From assembly GCA_903913315.1 (NCBI GenBank), contig CAIWKX010000075.1, positions 1 through 53,453 on the forward strand: a DNA stretch of 53,453 nucleotides, given 5' to 3'. Below the pieces are notes generated by a model that worked only from the letters and a program-made list of their open reading frames with translations, was not told where the DNA came from and did not search any database. Positions within the stretch are counted from its first letter, which is position 1, and the number at the start of each line of letters is the position of its first letter. A program made the position numbers and the translations under genes. This DNA is from an uncultured Bacteroidota bacterium (GTDB taxonomy: Bacteria; Bacteroidota; Bacteroidia; Flavobacteriales; Flavobacteriaceae). Of the stretch, positions 43,718 to 52,345 are shown piece by piece.

Positions 43718-44974
43718 TTAATTAATTATGTCTGTTGAAGTTGCAATTCCATTCCCTATGATTCTGTCATAACGTTGGTTGTTTTCACGGTAGTATATTA
43801 TCGCGTGATAATTATTTTCAGTTTGCCAAAAGTTTCCATCAATTGCATTTTCATCATCAACTTTTCCTTTGCTATCAGCAATGGTGAAATTGTAATTGGT
43901 AAATCCTTGTTTAACCATCATTGCTTTTTCATAAATACCTTTTTTTTCATTATAATCCATCTTATTTTCGTCTGAAAGAGAATAATTATTAAACATTCCT
44001 GTTATGTAAATGTTCTTATTTTGAAAAAATGAAGGAGCCGAAAGTGAAAAATAAATCCAAGCGTAATCAGCCTCAATTTCGTTGTTATCAGCGTTCAATT
44101 TATTAATTAAAAAATTTCCATTAATATCAGGCCAATAGGTGTATAGTTTTTCAGCCCGAGGACTATTAGTATATAAATAACAACTATATAAACCACTATT
44201 AGTATCAACATGCATAATGCTATTGTTAGCTGCTCTTATGTCCTTATTTTCAAAATATAGATATTCGTTTCCGGCCCAAAATTGAGTTTCAGCATCATAT
44301 TTATATATCAAATCATTTCCAATAGTATACATCGGCTTTACGTTTGTAATAGCATTATCAAATCTACCATTTTGCATTAATAGTACTTTGATATTTGATA
44401 ATGGATTTTGAAAAGTTATTGCTTTTGACCTAATGGCAAAATCTAAATTATGTTTGAATTGGATATCTTTATTATTTCTAGCTCTTTTGATTTGCAATGG
44501 GACAGAGACCAAATCTTCATAAACAATGAATTTTCTGGAGAAAACCACCTCTTTGTCATCATTCAAAATGCTAATGATGTAATTTCCACTAACTCTCAAT
44601 TGCGTTAATTTGTTCGGAAGGGTTACTTTATAATGAGAATAAATTTGAAGCGTATTAAATGAATTGGTGTAATCTTGAATTCTTTGATCGTTAAAGCCTC
44701 CAAGATATTCGTTAACGGATAATTGAGATTGACTCCAATCATAGTCACAATGAGTTATGCGATAATAATAATTGTCTTCTGAGCCATGTAAATCGTCAAA
44801 TTGCAATTGAAATGTGTCGCCTAACAAGAAAATAGGAACTGCATTTTGTGAATTTTGAATAAATGAAATGGTCTTAATAAAATAGGGTGGATTTATCTCT
44901 TTTTCTTGACCGATTCCTTTTAGAATTGAAAGTAAAAAAACAACTGCAAAAACGATTTTTTTCAACATAAACAT
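43718..44974 (-). CDS. Type IX secretion system plug protein (DUF5103)
   Basis: A 418-residue exported protein of the DUF5103 family. In Flavobacterium johnsoniae a member is the Plug that blocks the periplasmic opening of the SprA translocon. The signal peptide ends near residue 22 (SILKGIGQ). The N-terminal domain includes FQLQFDDLHGSEDNYYYRITHCDYDW, which in this family is highly conserved (here residues 51-76). The C-terminal half is a beta-sandwich. It shows the window belongs to a cell with a type IX system, matching the two cargo genes. The start could also be the ATG two codons in. Confidence 0.85.
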   Translation of the reverse strand: MFMLKKIVFAVVFLLSILKGIGQEKEINPPYFIKTISFIQNSQNAVPIFLLGDTFQLQFDDLHGSEDNYYYRITHCDYDWSQSQLSVNEYLGGFNDQRIQDYTNSFNTLQIYSHYKVTLPNKLTQLRVSGNYIISILNDDKEVVFSRKFIVYEDLVSVPLQIKRARNNKDIQFKHNLDFAIRSKAITFQNPLSNIKVLLMQNGRFDNAITNVKPMYTIGNDLIYKYDAETQFWAGNEYLYFENKDIRAANNSIMHVDTNSGLYSCYLYTNSPRAEKLYTYWPDINGNFLINKLNADNNEIEADYAWIYFSLSAPSFFQNKNIYITGMFNNYSLSDENKMDYNEKKGIYEKAMMVKQGFTNYNFTIADSKGKVDDENAIDGNFWQTENNYHAIIYYRENNQRYDRIIGNGIATSTDIIN

Positions 44975-45017
44975 TTTATTATATAACGTAAATATAGTAA
45001 AAATTATTATCTACAAA

Positions 45018-45788
45018 TTATTTAAAACAAACAGGAATGATTTCTTCTTTTGCCAAACAATATTTCTCTACTAATTCCGGTTTTAGTTTGTTAGTATAAT
45101 CCTCTTCAACAACTTTGAATCCAATACTTCTCAATTTATCAAAATAATCTCTTCCATAAACGCGTACATGGTCGTATTGACCAAATATTTTTGCGCGTTC
45201 TTTTTGATTTACAATTGAATCATCTGAGAAAGTTGTTGCTCGAGATAAATCTTGGGGAATTTGAAAGATTCCCATTCCGCCAGGTTTTAATACACGATAT
45301 AATTCTTGCATTGCTTTAGTATCATCTGGAATGTGTTCTAAAACATGATTGCAAAAAATAATATCATATTGGTTGTCTTCAAAAGGTAGATTACAAATAT
45401 CGGCTTTGACATCAGCTAATGGCGAAAGTAAATCGGTTGTAGTATATTCTATATTATTTTGCTTTTTAAAGCGTTTGTAAAATTCTTGTTCTGGTGCAAA
45501 ATGCAACACTTTTTTCTTTTCCTTCGCGGTAAAAAAATCTGTTTCGTTTTGCAAATACAACCATAGCAAACGATGTCTTTCTAATGAAAGTGTACTCGGT
45601 GAAAGCACGTTGTTTCTTTGATTTCCGTATCCGTAAGGTAAAAAAAATCGGAAGCTTTTTCCATCAATTGGGTCAGTAAAACGACTTCCTTTTAAGAGAA
45701 ATGCTAATATTGGTCGAACTACAATACTAAAACGAATTAATATCGGACGAGGTATAGTGTTTAACAGGAACTTGAATATTTTTTTCAT
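45018..45788 (-). CDS. Class I SAM-dependent methyltransferase
   Basis: A 256-residue Rossmann-type methyltransferase. The core is in the middle: LHFAPEQEFYKRF (motif I, SAM binding, degenerate), DICNLPFEDNQYDIIFCNHVLEHIPDD (residues about 131-157), then LKPGGMGIFQIP. The substrate is unknown. The N-terminal 70 residues may contact a membrane or substrate. The start overlaps the stop of map by one base (TAATG), so the two are translationally coupled. Confidence 0.88.
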   Translation of the reverse strand: MKKIFKFLLNTIPRPILIRFSIVVRPILAFLLKGSRFTDPIDGKSFRFFLPYGYGNQRNNVLSPSTLSLERHRLLWLYLQNETDFFTAKEKKKVLHFAPEQEFYKRFKKQNNIEYTTTDLLSPLADVKADICNLPFEDNQYDIIFCNHVLEHIPDDTKAMQELYRVLKPGGMGIFQIPQDLSRATTFSDDSIVNQKERAKIFGQYDHVRVYGRDYFDKLRSIGFKVVEEDYTNKLKPELVEKYCLAKEEIIPVCFK

Positions 45789-46606
45789 TATATTTTTAGA
45801 GTTTCTCTCCTAAATTCATCTTCTTCATTACTTACAATTCCTAATGCATCATAAATGTATTTGAAGGTCGATAATATTTCAGGCTTTCCTTCAATTAAAG
45901 CTACATCATGCTCAAAATGAGCACTTGGTTTTCCGTCAGCGGTTAGAATAGTCCAACCATCTTTTAATTGTTTAATGTTTTTAGTCCCCATATTGATCAT
46001 AGGTTCAATAGCAACAACCATTCCTTCTATAAACATTTTGCCACGACCCTTTTTACCATAATTAGGCATTTCTGGGTCTTCATGCATTTTTCTTCCTAAT
46101 CCATGTCCTACAAGTTCACGGACAACACCATAACCACGATCTTCACAATATTTTTGAATGGCATTACCCACATCTTCTACACGATTTCCAATTCGGAACT
46201 CACGAATACCAACATACAGACTCTCTTTAGTAACTTGAAGCAATTTTTTTACTTCAGGAGCCACTTCACCAATTTCAAAACTATACGCATGGTCACCATA
46301 AAATCCGTTTTTTAAGGCACCACAGTCAACAGAAATCAAATCGCCCTCTTCTAAAGGTTTATTCGTTGGAATTCCGTGAACAACTTGTGCGTTAGGGCTC
46401 ATGCATAATGTATTAGGAAAACCATACATTCCTAAAAAACCTGGCTCTGCACCATGGTCTCTTATGAATTCTTCAGCTAGTTTATCCAAATATAAAGTAG
46501 TTACACCTGGCTTAATTACTTTGGCTATTTCTCCTAATGTTTTGGAAACAATTAAGGCACTTTCGCGCATCAATTCAATTTCTTCTCTTGTTTTTGGGAT
46601 AATCAT
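45788..46606 (-). CDS. map: Type I methionine aminopeptidase
   Basis: Removes the N-terminal Met from nascent proteins. The metal ligands of the family are visible: Asp in ISVDCGAL, Asp in FYGDHAYSF, His in GHGLGRKMHEDP, Glu in VVAIEPMI and Glu in the final HFEHDVALIEGKPEIL. VVHGIPTNKPLEEGD carries the substrate-binding His. At 272 aa it is slightly long, with a 20-residue C-terminal extension. It is the first gene of the map-methyltransferase pair. A CAAAAATA box at 46626-46633 may be the -7 element. Confidence 0.95.
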   Translation of the reverse strand: MIIPKTREEIELMRESALIVSKTLGEIAKVIKPGVTTLYLDKLAEEFIRDHGAEPGFLGMYGFPNTLCMSPNAQVVHGIPTNKPLEEGDLISVDCGALKNGFYGDHAYSFEIGEVAPEVKKLLQVTKESLYVGIREFRIGNRVEDVGNAIQKYCEDRGYGVVRELVGHGLGRKMHEDPEMPNYGKKGRGKMFIEGMVVAIEPMINMGTKNIKQLKDGWTILTADGKPSAHFEHDVALIEGKPEILSTFKYIYDALGIVSNEEDEFRRETLKI

Positions 46607-46821
46607 TTTTTCTAAAATATGACCGCAAAAATACTAATTTAATAATAAACAGTTAACTTGCTGACAAACTAGTTTTTGAAATGGAGTTATTTTATCTGTA
46701 AAAGATAAATAATTAGTTGCTGTTAATTTTTCTTTAACTCAGTAGTACAATATATTTGTGATTGGTATTTTTGAAGATTAGAATAAAATATCAAAAAGAA
46801 TTTAATTTTAATAATAAAATA

Positions 46822-47364
46822 ATGGCAGAAGAAAAAAAAGAACCTTGGTTAAATTATTTAGCTTTTACAACAATTGTTTTTGCGGTTTGTGCTACACTTT
46901 CTACTTTTAAAGGAGGAAGTTTTTCAACAAAATCGGTTTTGAGTCAAGCATTAGCTACCGATAAATGGTCCTACTATCAGAGCAAAAGTATTAAGATGTA
47001 TTTGAATGAAAATCAAAAAGAAAATTTTGAAATGCAAATGCTTGCTGTTCCTAAAAATAATCCAGAACTTGGATTGGCTTATCAGTCACGAATTAACAAG
47101 TATAAAACTAAAGTAAAAAAATATGAAAATGAAAAAGAAGTGATTAAGAAAGAGGCTATTGCTCTTGAATTGGCTAGAGATGAGGCGCAAGTACATTCTA
47201 AAACTTTTGGTGAAGCAGTTATTTTTTTGCAAATAGCAATACTATTGTCCTCAATAGCAGCTTTGGTAAAAAAGAAGTATTTATGGTATATCGCAACCAT
47301 ATTGGGAATAATTGGAGTTATTCTCTTTGCAGATGGTTTCTTTTTGTTTATTAATGTTGTTTAA
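46822..47364 (+). CDS. DUF4337 membrane protein
   Basis: A 180-residue membrane protein of the DUF4337 type. One helix is near residues 12-29. A KWSYYQSKSIKMYL stretch follows, then a long Lys/Glu coiled coil (about residues 85-125). Two C-terminal helices end the protein. The function is unknown. The ATG at 46822 is chosen over an in-frame TTG at 46762 because the extra 20 residues do not look like the family. A TATATTTG box lies at 46751-46758. Confidence 0.85.
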   Translation: MAEEKKEPWLNYLAFTTIVFAVCATLSTFKGGSFSTKSVLSQALATDKWSYYQSKSIKMYLNENQKENFEMQMLAVPKNNPELGLAYQSRINKYKTKVKKYENEKEVIKKEAIALELARDEAQVHSKTFGEAVIFLQIAILLSSIAALVKKKYLWYIATILGIIGVILFADGFFLFINVV

Positions 47365-47427
47365 TAGTTGAAACTTATTTAAAATTTAGAAATAAGAAGA
47401 TAAGTTGAATATGAGTTTTGTCATATT

Positions 47428-47454
47428 TTGGAATACTTTAACGCAATAACTTTG
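47428..47454 (+). promoter_or_regulatory. Promoter of the CoA-transferase gene
   Basis: TTG at 47428-47430 is followed after 16 bp by TAACTTTG at 47447-47454. Transcription would begin near 47461, only about 9 nt before the ATG at 47470. The spacing is one base short of the usual range. Confidence 0.5.
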
Positions 47455-47469
47455 TACAAAAATAAAGGT

Positions 47470-48744
47470 ATGAGTAAATATGTAACTGCAGCAGACGCTG
47501 TAAAAGTTGTAAAATCTGGAGATAGGGTTTATCTCCAAGCTGCCGCAGCAGCACCCACTATATTAGCCAACGCACTAACAGAACGCGCTTCTGAATTGAG
47601 AGATGTTGAGATTTGTCATTTGCATATTGAAGGTGAAGCTAGGTATGCTAATCCTGATTTGGCCGAAAGTTTTCATGTAAATTCATTTTTTTTAGGGGCT
47701 AATGTTCGTCACACATTAAAAGCTGGTAATGGGTCTTATACCCCAGTTTTTTTAAGTGAATTGCCGCATTTGTTTCGTAAAAATGTACTGCCACTTGATG
47801 TTGCTTTCATTCATGTTTCTCCGCCTGATAGACATGGTTATTGCTCATTAGGTGTCTCTGTTGAAGCTACTGTTGCGGCAATAGAAAACGCTAAAACAGT
47901 TATAGCGCAGGTGAATCCTCAAATGCCAAGAACATTTGGTGATGGAATTATTCACGTTTCTGAAATTGATTATTTGGTTGATGTTGATGTTCCAATTTAC
48001 GGACATGAACCTGACCCATTTACCGATGAAGAAGAAAAAATAGGAGGATTTGTTGCTTCTTTAATTGACGACAGGAGTACGCTTCAAATGGGTATAGGGT
48101 CTATTCCAAATGCGGCTTTGAGTAAATTAAAAAACCATAAAGATTTAGGATTGCATACCGAAATGTTTTCTGATGGTGTTATTGATTTAATAGAAAGTGA
48201 TGTAATCAACTGCAATTATAAAGGTACTTTGAGGGGTCGAGTTTTAGCTACATTTTTAATTGGATCCAAACGATTATATGATTTTGTTAGCGATAATCCA
48301 TTTATTGAAATGAAAGAATCTTCTATGGTAAACGATACCGCTCGTATTCGTAAAAATCCAAATATGATTGCGATTAATTCCGCTATTGAAGTTGATTTAA
48401 CCGGACAAGTTTGTGCAGATTCTATTGGACCACAAATGTATTCTGGTGTTGGAGGACAAATGGACTTTATTCGTGGCGCTTCTTTAAGCCCAGGCGGTAA
48501 AGCAATTATTGCGTTACCTTCTACAACCAAAAAAGGAGTCAGCCGAATTGTACCGTTCCTAAAACAAGGGGCAGGAGTTGTGACCACTAGAGCGCATATA
48601 CATTATGTAATTACCGAATATGGAATTGCAGATTTGTATGGAAAAACATTACGACAACGGGCAGCAGAATTAGTGCGAATAGCGCATCCTAACCATCAAG
48701 AAGGTATTGAAAGAGAATATTATGATTTATTGAATAAGATGTAA
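47470..48744 (+). CDS. Acetyl-CoA hydrolase/CoA-transferase family protein
   Basis: A 424-residue class I CoA-transferase fold of the acetyl-CoA hydrolase/4-hydroxybutyrate CoA-transferase family. Marks are MGIGSIPNAALSKL, GLHTEMFSDGVIDL (with the Glu that forms the glutamyl-CoA thioester), GQVCADSIGPQMYSGVGGQ and VVTTRAHIHYVITEYGIADL. The acyl substrate, acetate, succinate or 4-hydroxybutyrate, cannot be decided. The start at 47470 is chosen because a promoter runs through the upstream TTG. HMG-CoA reductase lies 129 bp downstream behind a hairpin. Confidence 0.92.
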   Translation: MSKYVTAADAVKVVKSGDRVYLQAAAAAPTILANALTERASELRDVEICHLHIEGEARYANPDLAESFHVNSFFLGANVRHTLKAGNGSYTPVFLSELPHLFRKNVLPLDVAFIHVSPPDRHGYCSLGVSVEATVAAIENAKTVIAQVNPQMPRTFGDGIIHVSEIDYLVDVDVPIYGHEPDPFTDEEEKIGGFVASLIDDRSTLQMGIGSIPNAALSKLKNHKDLGLHTEMFSDGVIDLIESDVINCNYKGTLRGRVLATFLIGSKRLYDFVSDNPFIEMKESSMVNDTARIRKNPNMIAINSAIEVDLTGQVCADSIGPQMYSGVGGQMDFIRGASLSPGGKAIIALPSTTKKGVSRIVPFLKQGAGVVTTRAHIHYVITEYGIADLYGKTLRQRAAELVRIAHPNHQEGIEREYYDLLNKM

Positions 48745-48771
48745 AGAATAGTAATACATCTTTATTAAAGG

Positions 48772-48806
48772 GACTCTACTATGATAGTTATTATTTTAGT
48801 AGAGTC
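48772..48806 (+). terminator. Probable terminator after CoA-transferase
   Basis: The 10-bp stem GACTCTACTA with TAGTAGAGTC encloses a 15-nt loop. The T-run is short (TTTGATTT), so termination may be partial. Confidence 0.55.
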
Positions 48807-48845
48807 TTTGATTTAAAACAAAGTTTATTTACATCTTCAATTTTA

Positions 48846-48853
48846 TATCTTTG
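48846..48853 (+). promoter_or_regulatory. -7 element ahead of HMG-CoA reductase
   Basis: TATCTTTG lies 21 bp ahead of the ATG. The -33 region has TTT in place of TTG. Confidence 0.45.
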
Positions 48854-48873
48854 CCTCACAAGAAAAAAGTATT

Positions 48874-50190
48874 ATGAATAAAGCGGTTGCGGGATTCTCT
48901 AAATTCTCCAAAGAAGACAAAATAAATTGGATTGCCAATGAATTTTTTTCTAATCCTACGGATGCTGTTGCGACTATAAAACAATATTGGAATAGTAATG
49001 AAAAGTTACAACAACTTCATGATGAGTTTATAGAAAACACCATTACTAATTTCTATTTACCAATGGGAATTGCGCCTAATTTTTTAGTGAACGGTAATTA
49101 TTATTCTATCCCCATGGTGATCGAAGAAAGTTCGGTGGTAGCAGCTGCTGCTAAATCTGCTAAATTTTGGAGTACTAGAGGCGGATTTAAAACTACCGTT
49201 CTAAGTTCCGAAAAAATCGGACAAGTTCATTTTATTTACAAAGGGGATGTCCAAAAACTAGAACTTTTTTTTAAAGAAAATAAACCTAAATTCTTTACCA
49301 GAACTGCAAGCATTACTAAAAACATGCAAAAACGTGGTGGCGGAATTTTGGATATTCAATTAATAAATAAAACAAAAGAATTAGATAATTATTTTCAACT
49401 GCATGTTACTTTTGAAACTAAAGATAGCATGGGGGCCAATTTTATTAATTCTTGTTTAGAACAATTAGCCGAAACCTTAAAAGAAGAATCACAACAATTT
49501 GATGCTTTTTCAGAAGAAGAAAAAAACATTCAAATAATCATGAGTATCCTTTCAAATTATGTTCCGAATTGTATAGTCCGTGCCGAAGTTTCCTGCCCAG
49601 TTGAAGATTTGGCAGAAAAGAAAATTGAAAACCCTAAAGAATTTGCAGAAAAGTTTGTTCAAGCAGTGAGAATTGCAGAGATAGAACCTTTTAGAGCGGT
49701 GACACATAACAAAGGCATTATGAATGGGGTAGATGCAGTAGTTTTAGCGACTGGTAATGATTTCCGAGCTGTTGAGGCTGGAGTTCACGCTTATGCAGCT
49801 AGAAGCGGAAGGTATTCGAGTTTGTCTCACGCCACAATTGAAAATGGAATTTTTACCTTTTGGATGGAAATCCCATTGGCTTTAGGAACAGTAGGCGGAT
49901 TAACTTCATTACACCCACTCGTAAAATTGGCTTTGGAAATACTTAATAAACCCTCAGCTCACCAATTAATGCAGTTAGTGGCAGTAACAGGATTGGCACA
50001 GAATTTTGCTGCATTGCGGTCACTAACCACAACCGGAATTCAAGAAGGACACATGAAAATGCACTTGAATAATATTCTAAACCAACATCAAGCAACGCTA
50101 GAAGAACGAAAAGCTATTGCCAAACATTTTGAAAAGAATGTTGTTTCGCACGCATCGGTGGTAGAATTAATTGAGAATTTAAGAAAATAA
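48874..50190 (+). CDS. Hydroxymethylglutaryl-CoA reductase, class II type
   Basis: Interconverts HMG-CoA and mevalonate; here it most likely feeds isoprenoid synthesis because a GHMP kinase follows. Family marks are IENTITNFYLPMGIAPN, IPMVIEESSVVAAAAKSAKFW (with the catalytic Glu), RAVTHNKGIMNGVDAVVLATGND (Lys and Asp) and a C-terminal QEGHMKMHL (His). At 438 aa it is the size of the bacterial class II enzymes. Such enzymes are often annotated as degradative, but the context argues for the biosynthetic direction. The next gene starts 40 bp later. Confidence 0.93.
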   Translation: MNKAVAGFSKFSKEDKINWIANEFFSNPTDAVATIKQYWNSNEKLQQLHDEFIENTITNFYLPMGIAPNFLVNGNYYSIPMVIEESSVVAAAAKSAKFWSTRGGFKTTVLSSEKIGQVHFIYKGDVQKLELFFKENKPKFFTRTASITKNMQKRGGGILDIQLINKTKELDNYFQLHVTFETKDSMGANFINSCLEQLAETLKEESQQFDAFSEEEKNIQIIMSILSNYVPNCIVRAEVSCPVEDLAEKKIENPKEFAEKFVQAVRIAEIEPFRAVTHNKGIMNGVDAVVLATGNDFRAVEAGVHAYAARSGRYSSLSHATIENGIFTFWMEIPLALGTVGGLTSLHPLVKLALEILNKPSAHQLMQLVAVTGLAQNFAALRSLTTTGIQEGHMKMHLNNILNQHQATLEERKAIAKHFEKNVVSHASVVELIENLRK

Positions 50191-50195
50191 AAAGC

Positions 50196-50222
50196 AACTT
50201 TGTGACTAAGTGCCCTTGCGGC
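50196..50222 (+). repeat. Three 9-bp near-repeats ahead of the GHMP kinase
   Basis: AACTTTGTG, ACTAAGTGC and CCTTGCGGC follow each other without gaps and end 7 bp before the GHMP kinase ATG. Strings of this kind (CTTTGTG/CTTTGCG words) recur in front of genes in Flavobacterium as far as I recall. Confidence 0.4.
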
Positions 50223-50229
50223 ATAGCCT

Positions 50230-51144
50230 ATGAAAAAAACATTTTACAGCAACGGAAAATTATTGATAACAGGCGAATATGTAGTTCTTGACGGCGCCAA
50301 AGCATTTGCACTACCAACAAAATTCGGACAAAATCTCATTGTTGAAGAAGCTGAAAATGGTTCAATTCATTGGAAAAGCTACGATCATGATGGGAGTATT
50401 TGGTTTGAAGAGAATATTTCGTTTTTGTCTATTATAGAAAGAAAACAATACGAAGAAATTCATAACATAAAAAATACATTAATAGAAATACTGCATGAAG
50501 CTTATTTAGTAAATTCTAATTTTATTACGTTGTCCAAAGGATATATGATAACTACAGAATTAACGTTCCCTAAATTTTGGGGTTTAGGCACTTCGTCAAC
50601 ACTAATTAATAATATTGCGCAGTGGCTCGAAATTGATGCCTATCAACTGCTTAAAAAGAGTTTTGGAGGCAGTGGATACGATTTGGCGTGTGCCCAAAAT
50701 GATTCGCCAATTATTTATCAATTAGTTAATGATACTCCAACAATTCAAAACATTGTTTTCCATCCAAATTTCACCCAAAATATTTATTTTGTTTATCTAA
50801 ATAAAAAGCAAAGCAGTAAGTCGGCAATAGCTTCTTATATTGACAAACAAGGAAACATCCAAAAAACGATTGAAACGATTAATACTATTACTAAAACAAT
50901 TGTGAGTGCAACAGAGGCTAAAGAATTTGCATTGGCATTACAAAAACATGAAATTGAAATGAGTAATGTTTTAGAATTACAAACCGTACAAGAAGCTTTG
51001 TTTGATGATTTTAGAGGTGTAATTAAAAGTCTAGGTGCTTGGGGAGGTGATTTTGTTTTGGCAATTACCAAAGATAATCCCACCGATTATTTTAAAGAGC
51101 GGGGGTTTGGGGTTGTTATCCCTTATCATGAGATGATTTTATGA
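50230..51144 (+). CDS. GYDIA-type GHMP kinase
   Basis: A 304-residue small-molecule kinase of the galactokinase-homoserine kinase-mevalonate kinase family. The P-loop-like glycine motif is FWGLGTSSTLINN near residue 118. GSGYDLACA near residue 150 gives the name of this Bacteroidota subfamily and carries the conserved Asp. LITGEYVVLDGAKAFALP is the N-terminal substrate strand. It is next to HMG-CoA reductase, so mevalonate or phosphomevalonate is the likely substrate. This is an inference from context. Confidence 0.85.
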   Translation: MKKTFYSNGKLLITGEYVVLDGAKAFALPTKFGQNLIVEEAENGSIHWKSYDHDGSIWFEENISFLSIIERKQYEEIHNIKNTLIEILHEAYLVNSNFITLSKGYMITTELTFPKFWGLGTSSTLINNIAQWLEIDAYQLLKKSFGGSGYDLACAQNDSPIIYQLVNDTPTIQNIVFHPNFTQNIYFVYLNKKQSSKSAIASYIDKQGNIQKTIETINTITKTIVSATEAKEFALALQKHEIEMSNVLELQTVQEALFDDFRGVIKSLGAWGGDFVLAITKDNPTDYFKERGFGVVIPYHEMIL

Positions 51145-51165
51145 GCAAATTATTCTAAAATAAAA

Positions 51166-51190
51166 TGAGCCCGATATTTTATCGGACTCA
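51166..51190 (+). terminator. Probable terminator after GHMP kinase
   Basis: An 11-bp stem with one C-A mismatch, TGAGCCCGATA with TATCGGACTCA, has a 3-nt loop. The following T-run is weak (TTATTAT). The rest of the gap to 51330 holds only a 12-bp AAACGATCGTTT palindrome at about 51239. Confidence 0.55.
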
Positions 51191-51330
51191 TTATTATCAA
51201 AATCAATTATAAATTTATATAAACTTTCGGAAGCAGTTTAAACGATCGTTTTTTATTTATTGCTCCTAGGTTAGGTGATTGTCGAAGAGTATGTAATATC
51301 ATTAAACTATTTGCCTAGTTGGTTAATACA

Positions 51331-51364
51331 TTAAATTTTATTCATAGTATATTCAGCTGCTGGA
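51331..51364. repeat. 34-bp repeat, copy 1 (tail of the DUF6705 gene)
   Basis: This 34-bp stretch, starting at the stop codon of the DUF6705 gene, matches 51978-52011 at 31 of 34 positions. It encodes the C-terminal residues PAAEYTMNKI. The two copies are 647 bp apart and bracket the DUF6705 gene. Confidence 0.85.
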
Positions 51365-51927
51365 ATGCGCATGTCATCGGGAGCATCATAATTATTATCA
51401 ACAAAAACGGATCTTCCTTCTCTAAAAAGTTTTACTTTTATTTGTGTAGGACTTATAGACCTCAAAACAATGGCAAGATTTTGATATTTTCTATCTGGGT
51501 CATCAAATATACATTTTATTCTATACTCACCTATATTACATTCTGGACAAGGTGGATATTGTAATCGTACTAATGAAGTTGCTCCATCAATTTGGTGATT
51601 CAATGGATCTGGAAAATTTGGAATTGTCATATCTGCAAGCGTATTGATTAATGTAACACCACTAGAATTAACATATTTGTATTCTCCAATTAAAATGTCT
51701 TGATACCAACTATCATAATTGTAATGAAGCTCTTTAGCAAAGGTTATGGTAAATTGTTCATTTCCATTTTGGTACTGCCAAGTACCTACAAAATTATCAA
51801 GAAAATTTTGGGTATCTTTTATATATGCTCCTTGAGGAATGTTTACATAAGCATTGTTTTGTGGAATAATTTGCGATTTGCATGAAAAAGCAGTTATTGT
51901 AAGCAATAAGATAATTATTTTTTTCAT
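51331..51927 (-). CDS. DUF6705 lipoprotein
   Basis: A 198-residue lipoprotein: MKKIIILLLTITAFSC with Cys16. The mature part holds DNFVGTWQYQNGNEQFTITF, a lipocalin-like strand start, then beta strands up to LRSISPTQIKVKLFREG. The family appears mainly in Flavobacterium and relatives and has no known function. The ATG at 51927 is chosen over an in-frame TTG at 51933. The last residues (PAAEYTMNKI) repeat at the end of the next gene upstream. In this context it could be an accessory or immunity gene, but nothing proves it. Confidence 0.75.
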   Translation of the reverse strand: MKKIIILLLTITAFSCKSQIIPQNNAYVNIPQGAYIKDTQNFLDNFVGTWQYQNGNEQFTITFAKELHYNYDSWYQDILIGEYKYVNSSGVTLINTLADMTIPNFPDPLNHQIDGATSLVRLQYPPCPECNIGEYRIKCIFDDPDRKYQNLAIVLRSISPTQIKVKLFREGRSVFVDNNYDAPDDMRIPAAEYTMNKI

Positions 51928-51977
51928 AAACAAATAAATAACCCATGCTCAATGTAAATGAGCATGAGCTTGATAAA

Positions 51978-52011
51978 TTATATTTTATTCATAGTATATT
52001 CAGCAGCAGGA
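51978..52011. repeat. 34-bp repeat, copy 2 (tail of the chimeric ORF)
   Basis: The partner of 51331-51364, again starting at a stop codon and in the same frame and orientation. The three mismatches are two synonymous third-base changes in Ala codons and one just after the stop side. Confidence 0.85.
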
Positions 52012-52334
52012 TTAATTGTTACATTATTTGAAATAGTATCTAATGTTGTACCAGCTAAAATTTCCATCTTTTGTTTTATCAAAGTATTATTTAAAAGGTC
52101 TGCCGTACTCAAATATTTTAGAACTATAAATTTTGCACCAACACACCCACTAAACCCACTCAACATAATCTCAACGCCAACAACTGCTGTACTTTTAGTA
52201 AGTTTAGTAACACAATAACTAGCCAATTTGTTCAAGTTCTTTTTATCTTGTACTACAGTTTGTGTAGCACAGTTTTCAACGTTAAAGCTTTGCATGGCAC
52301 AATCCCAAATTTCAGTGGGACATATCCTCGCCAT
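51978..52334 (-). CDS. Chimeric ORF: truncated copy of the shared 55-residue segment with a different C-terminus
   Basis: A 118-residue frame. Residues 8-62 (EIWDCAMQSFNVENC to VEIMLSGFS) match residues 43-97 of the partial protein at 53453-52632 at 46 of 55 positions with no gaps. The next 46 residues (GCVGAKFIVLKYLSTADLL onward) are unlike that protein's C-terminus, and the last ten match the DUF6705 end. The first seven residues (MARICPT) are not in the parent. It looks like an orphan C-terminal cassette that is silent or poorly expressed until recombined. It starts 11 bp after the 88-residue membrane gene. Confidence 0.65.
   Translation of the reverse strand: MARICPTEIWDCAMQSFNVENCATQTVVQDKKNLNKLASYCVTKLTKSTAVVGVEIMLSGFSGCVGAKFIVLKYLSTADLLNNTLIKQKMEILAGTTLDTISNNVTINPAAEYTMNKI
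52149..52316. repeat. 168-bp repeat, copy A
   Basis: A direct repeat of 53163-53330, collinear without indels at the protein level, with high identity in its 5' half on the minus strand (AACGTTGAAAACTGTGCTAC is exact in both). Homology ends sharply on both sides. Confidence 0.85.
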
Positions 52335-52345
52335 CTGGGGTATAT

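Noticed and set aside
43775..43975. Open frames of 60-140 codons opposite longer genes, such as this one, 2112-2546, 23925-24425 and 33427-33861
   Set aside because: Each lies wholly inside a well-supported gene on the other strand, has no family resemblance and often begins at a weak start. They reflect the low GC and codon use of the real gene.
47428..47469. N-terminal extension of the CoA-transferase from TTG
   Set aside because: A TTG-N16-TAACTTTG promoter lies over this part, so transcription starts after it.
51233..51255. Terminator around the AAACGATCGTTT palindrome
   Set aside because: The stem has no loop room beyond 4 bp of pairing and no gene ends nearby, so it is not called.
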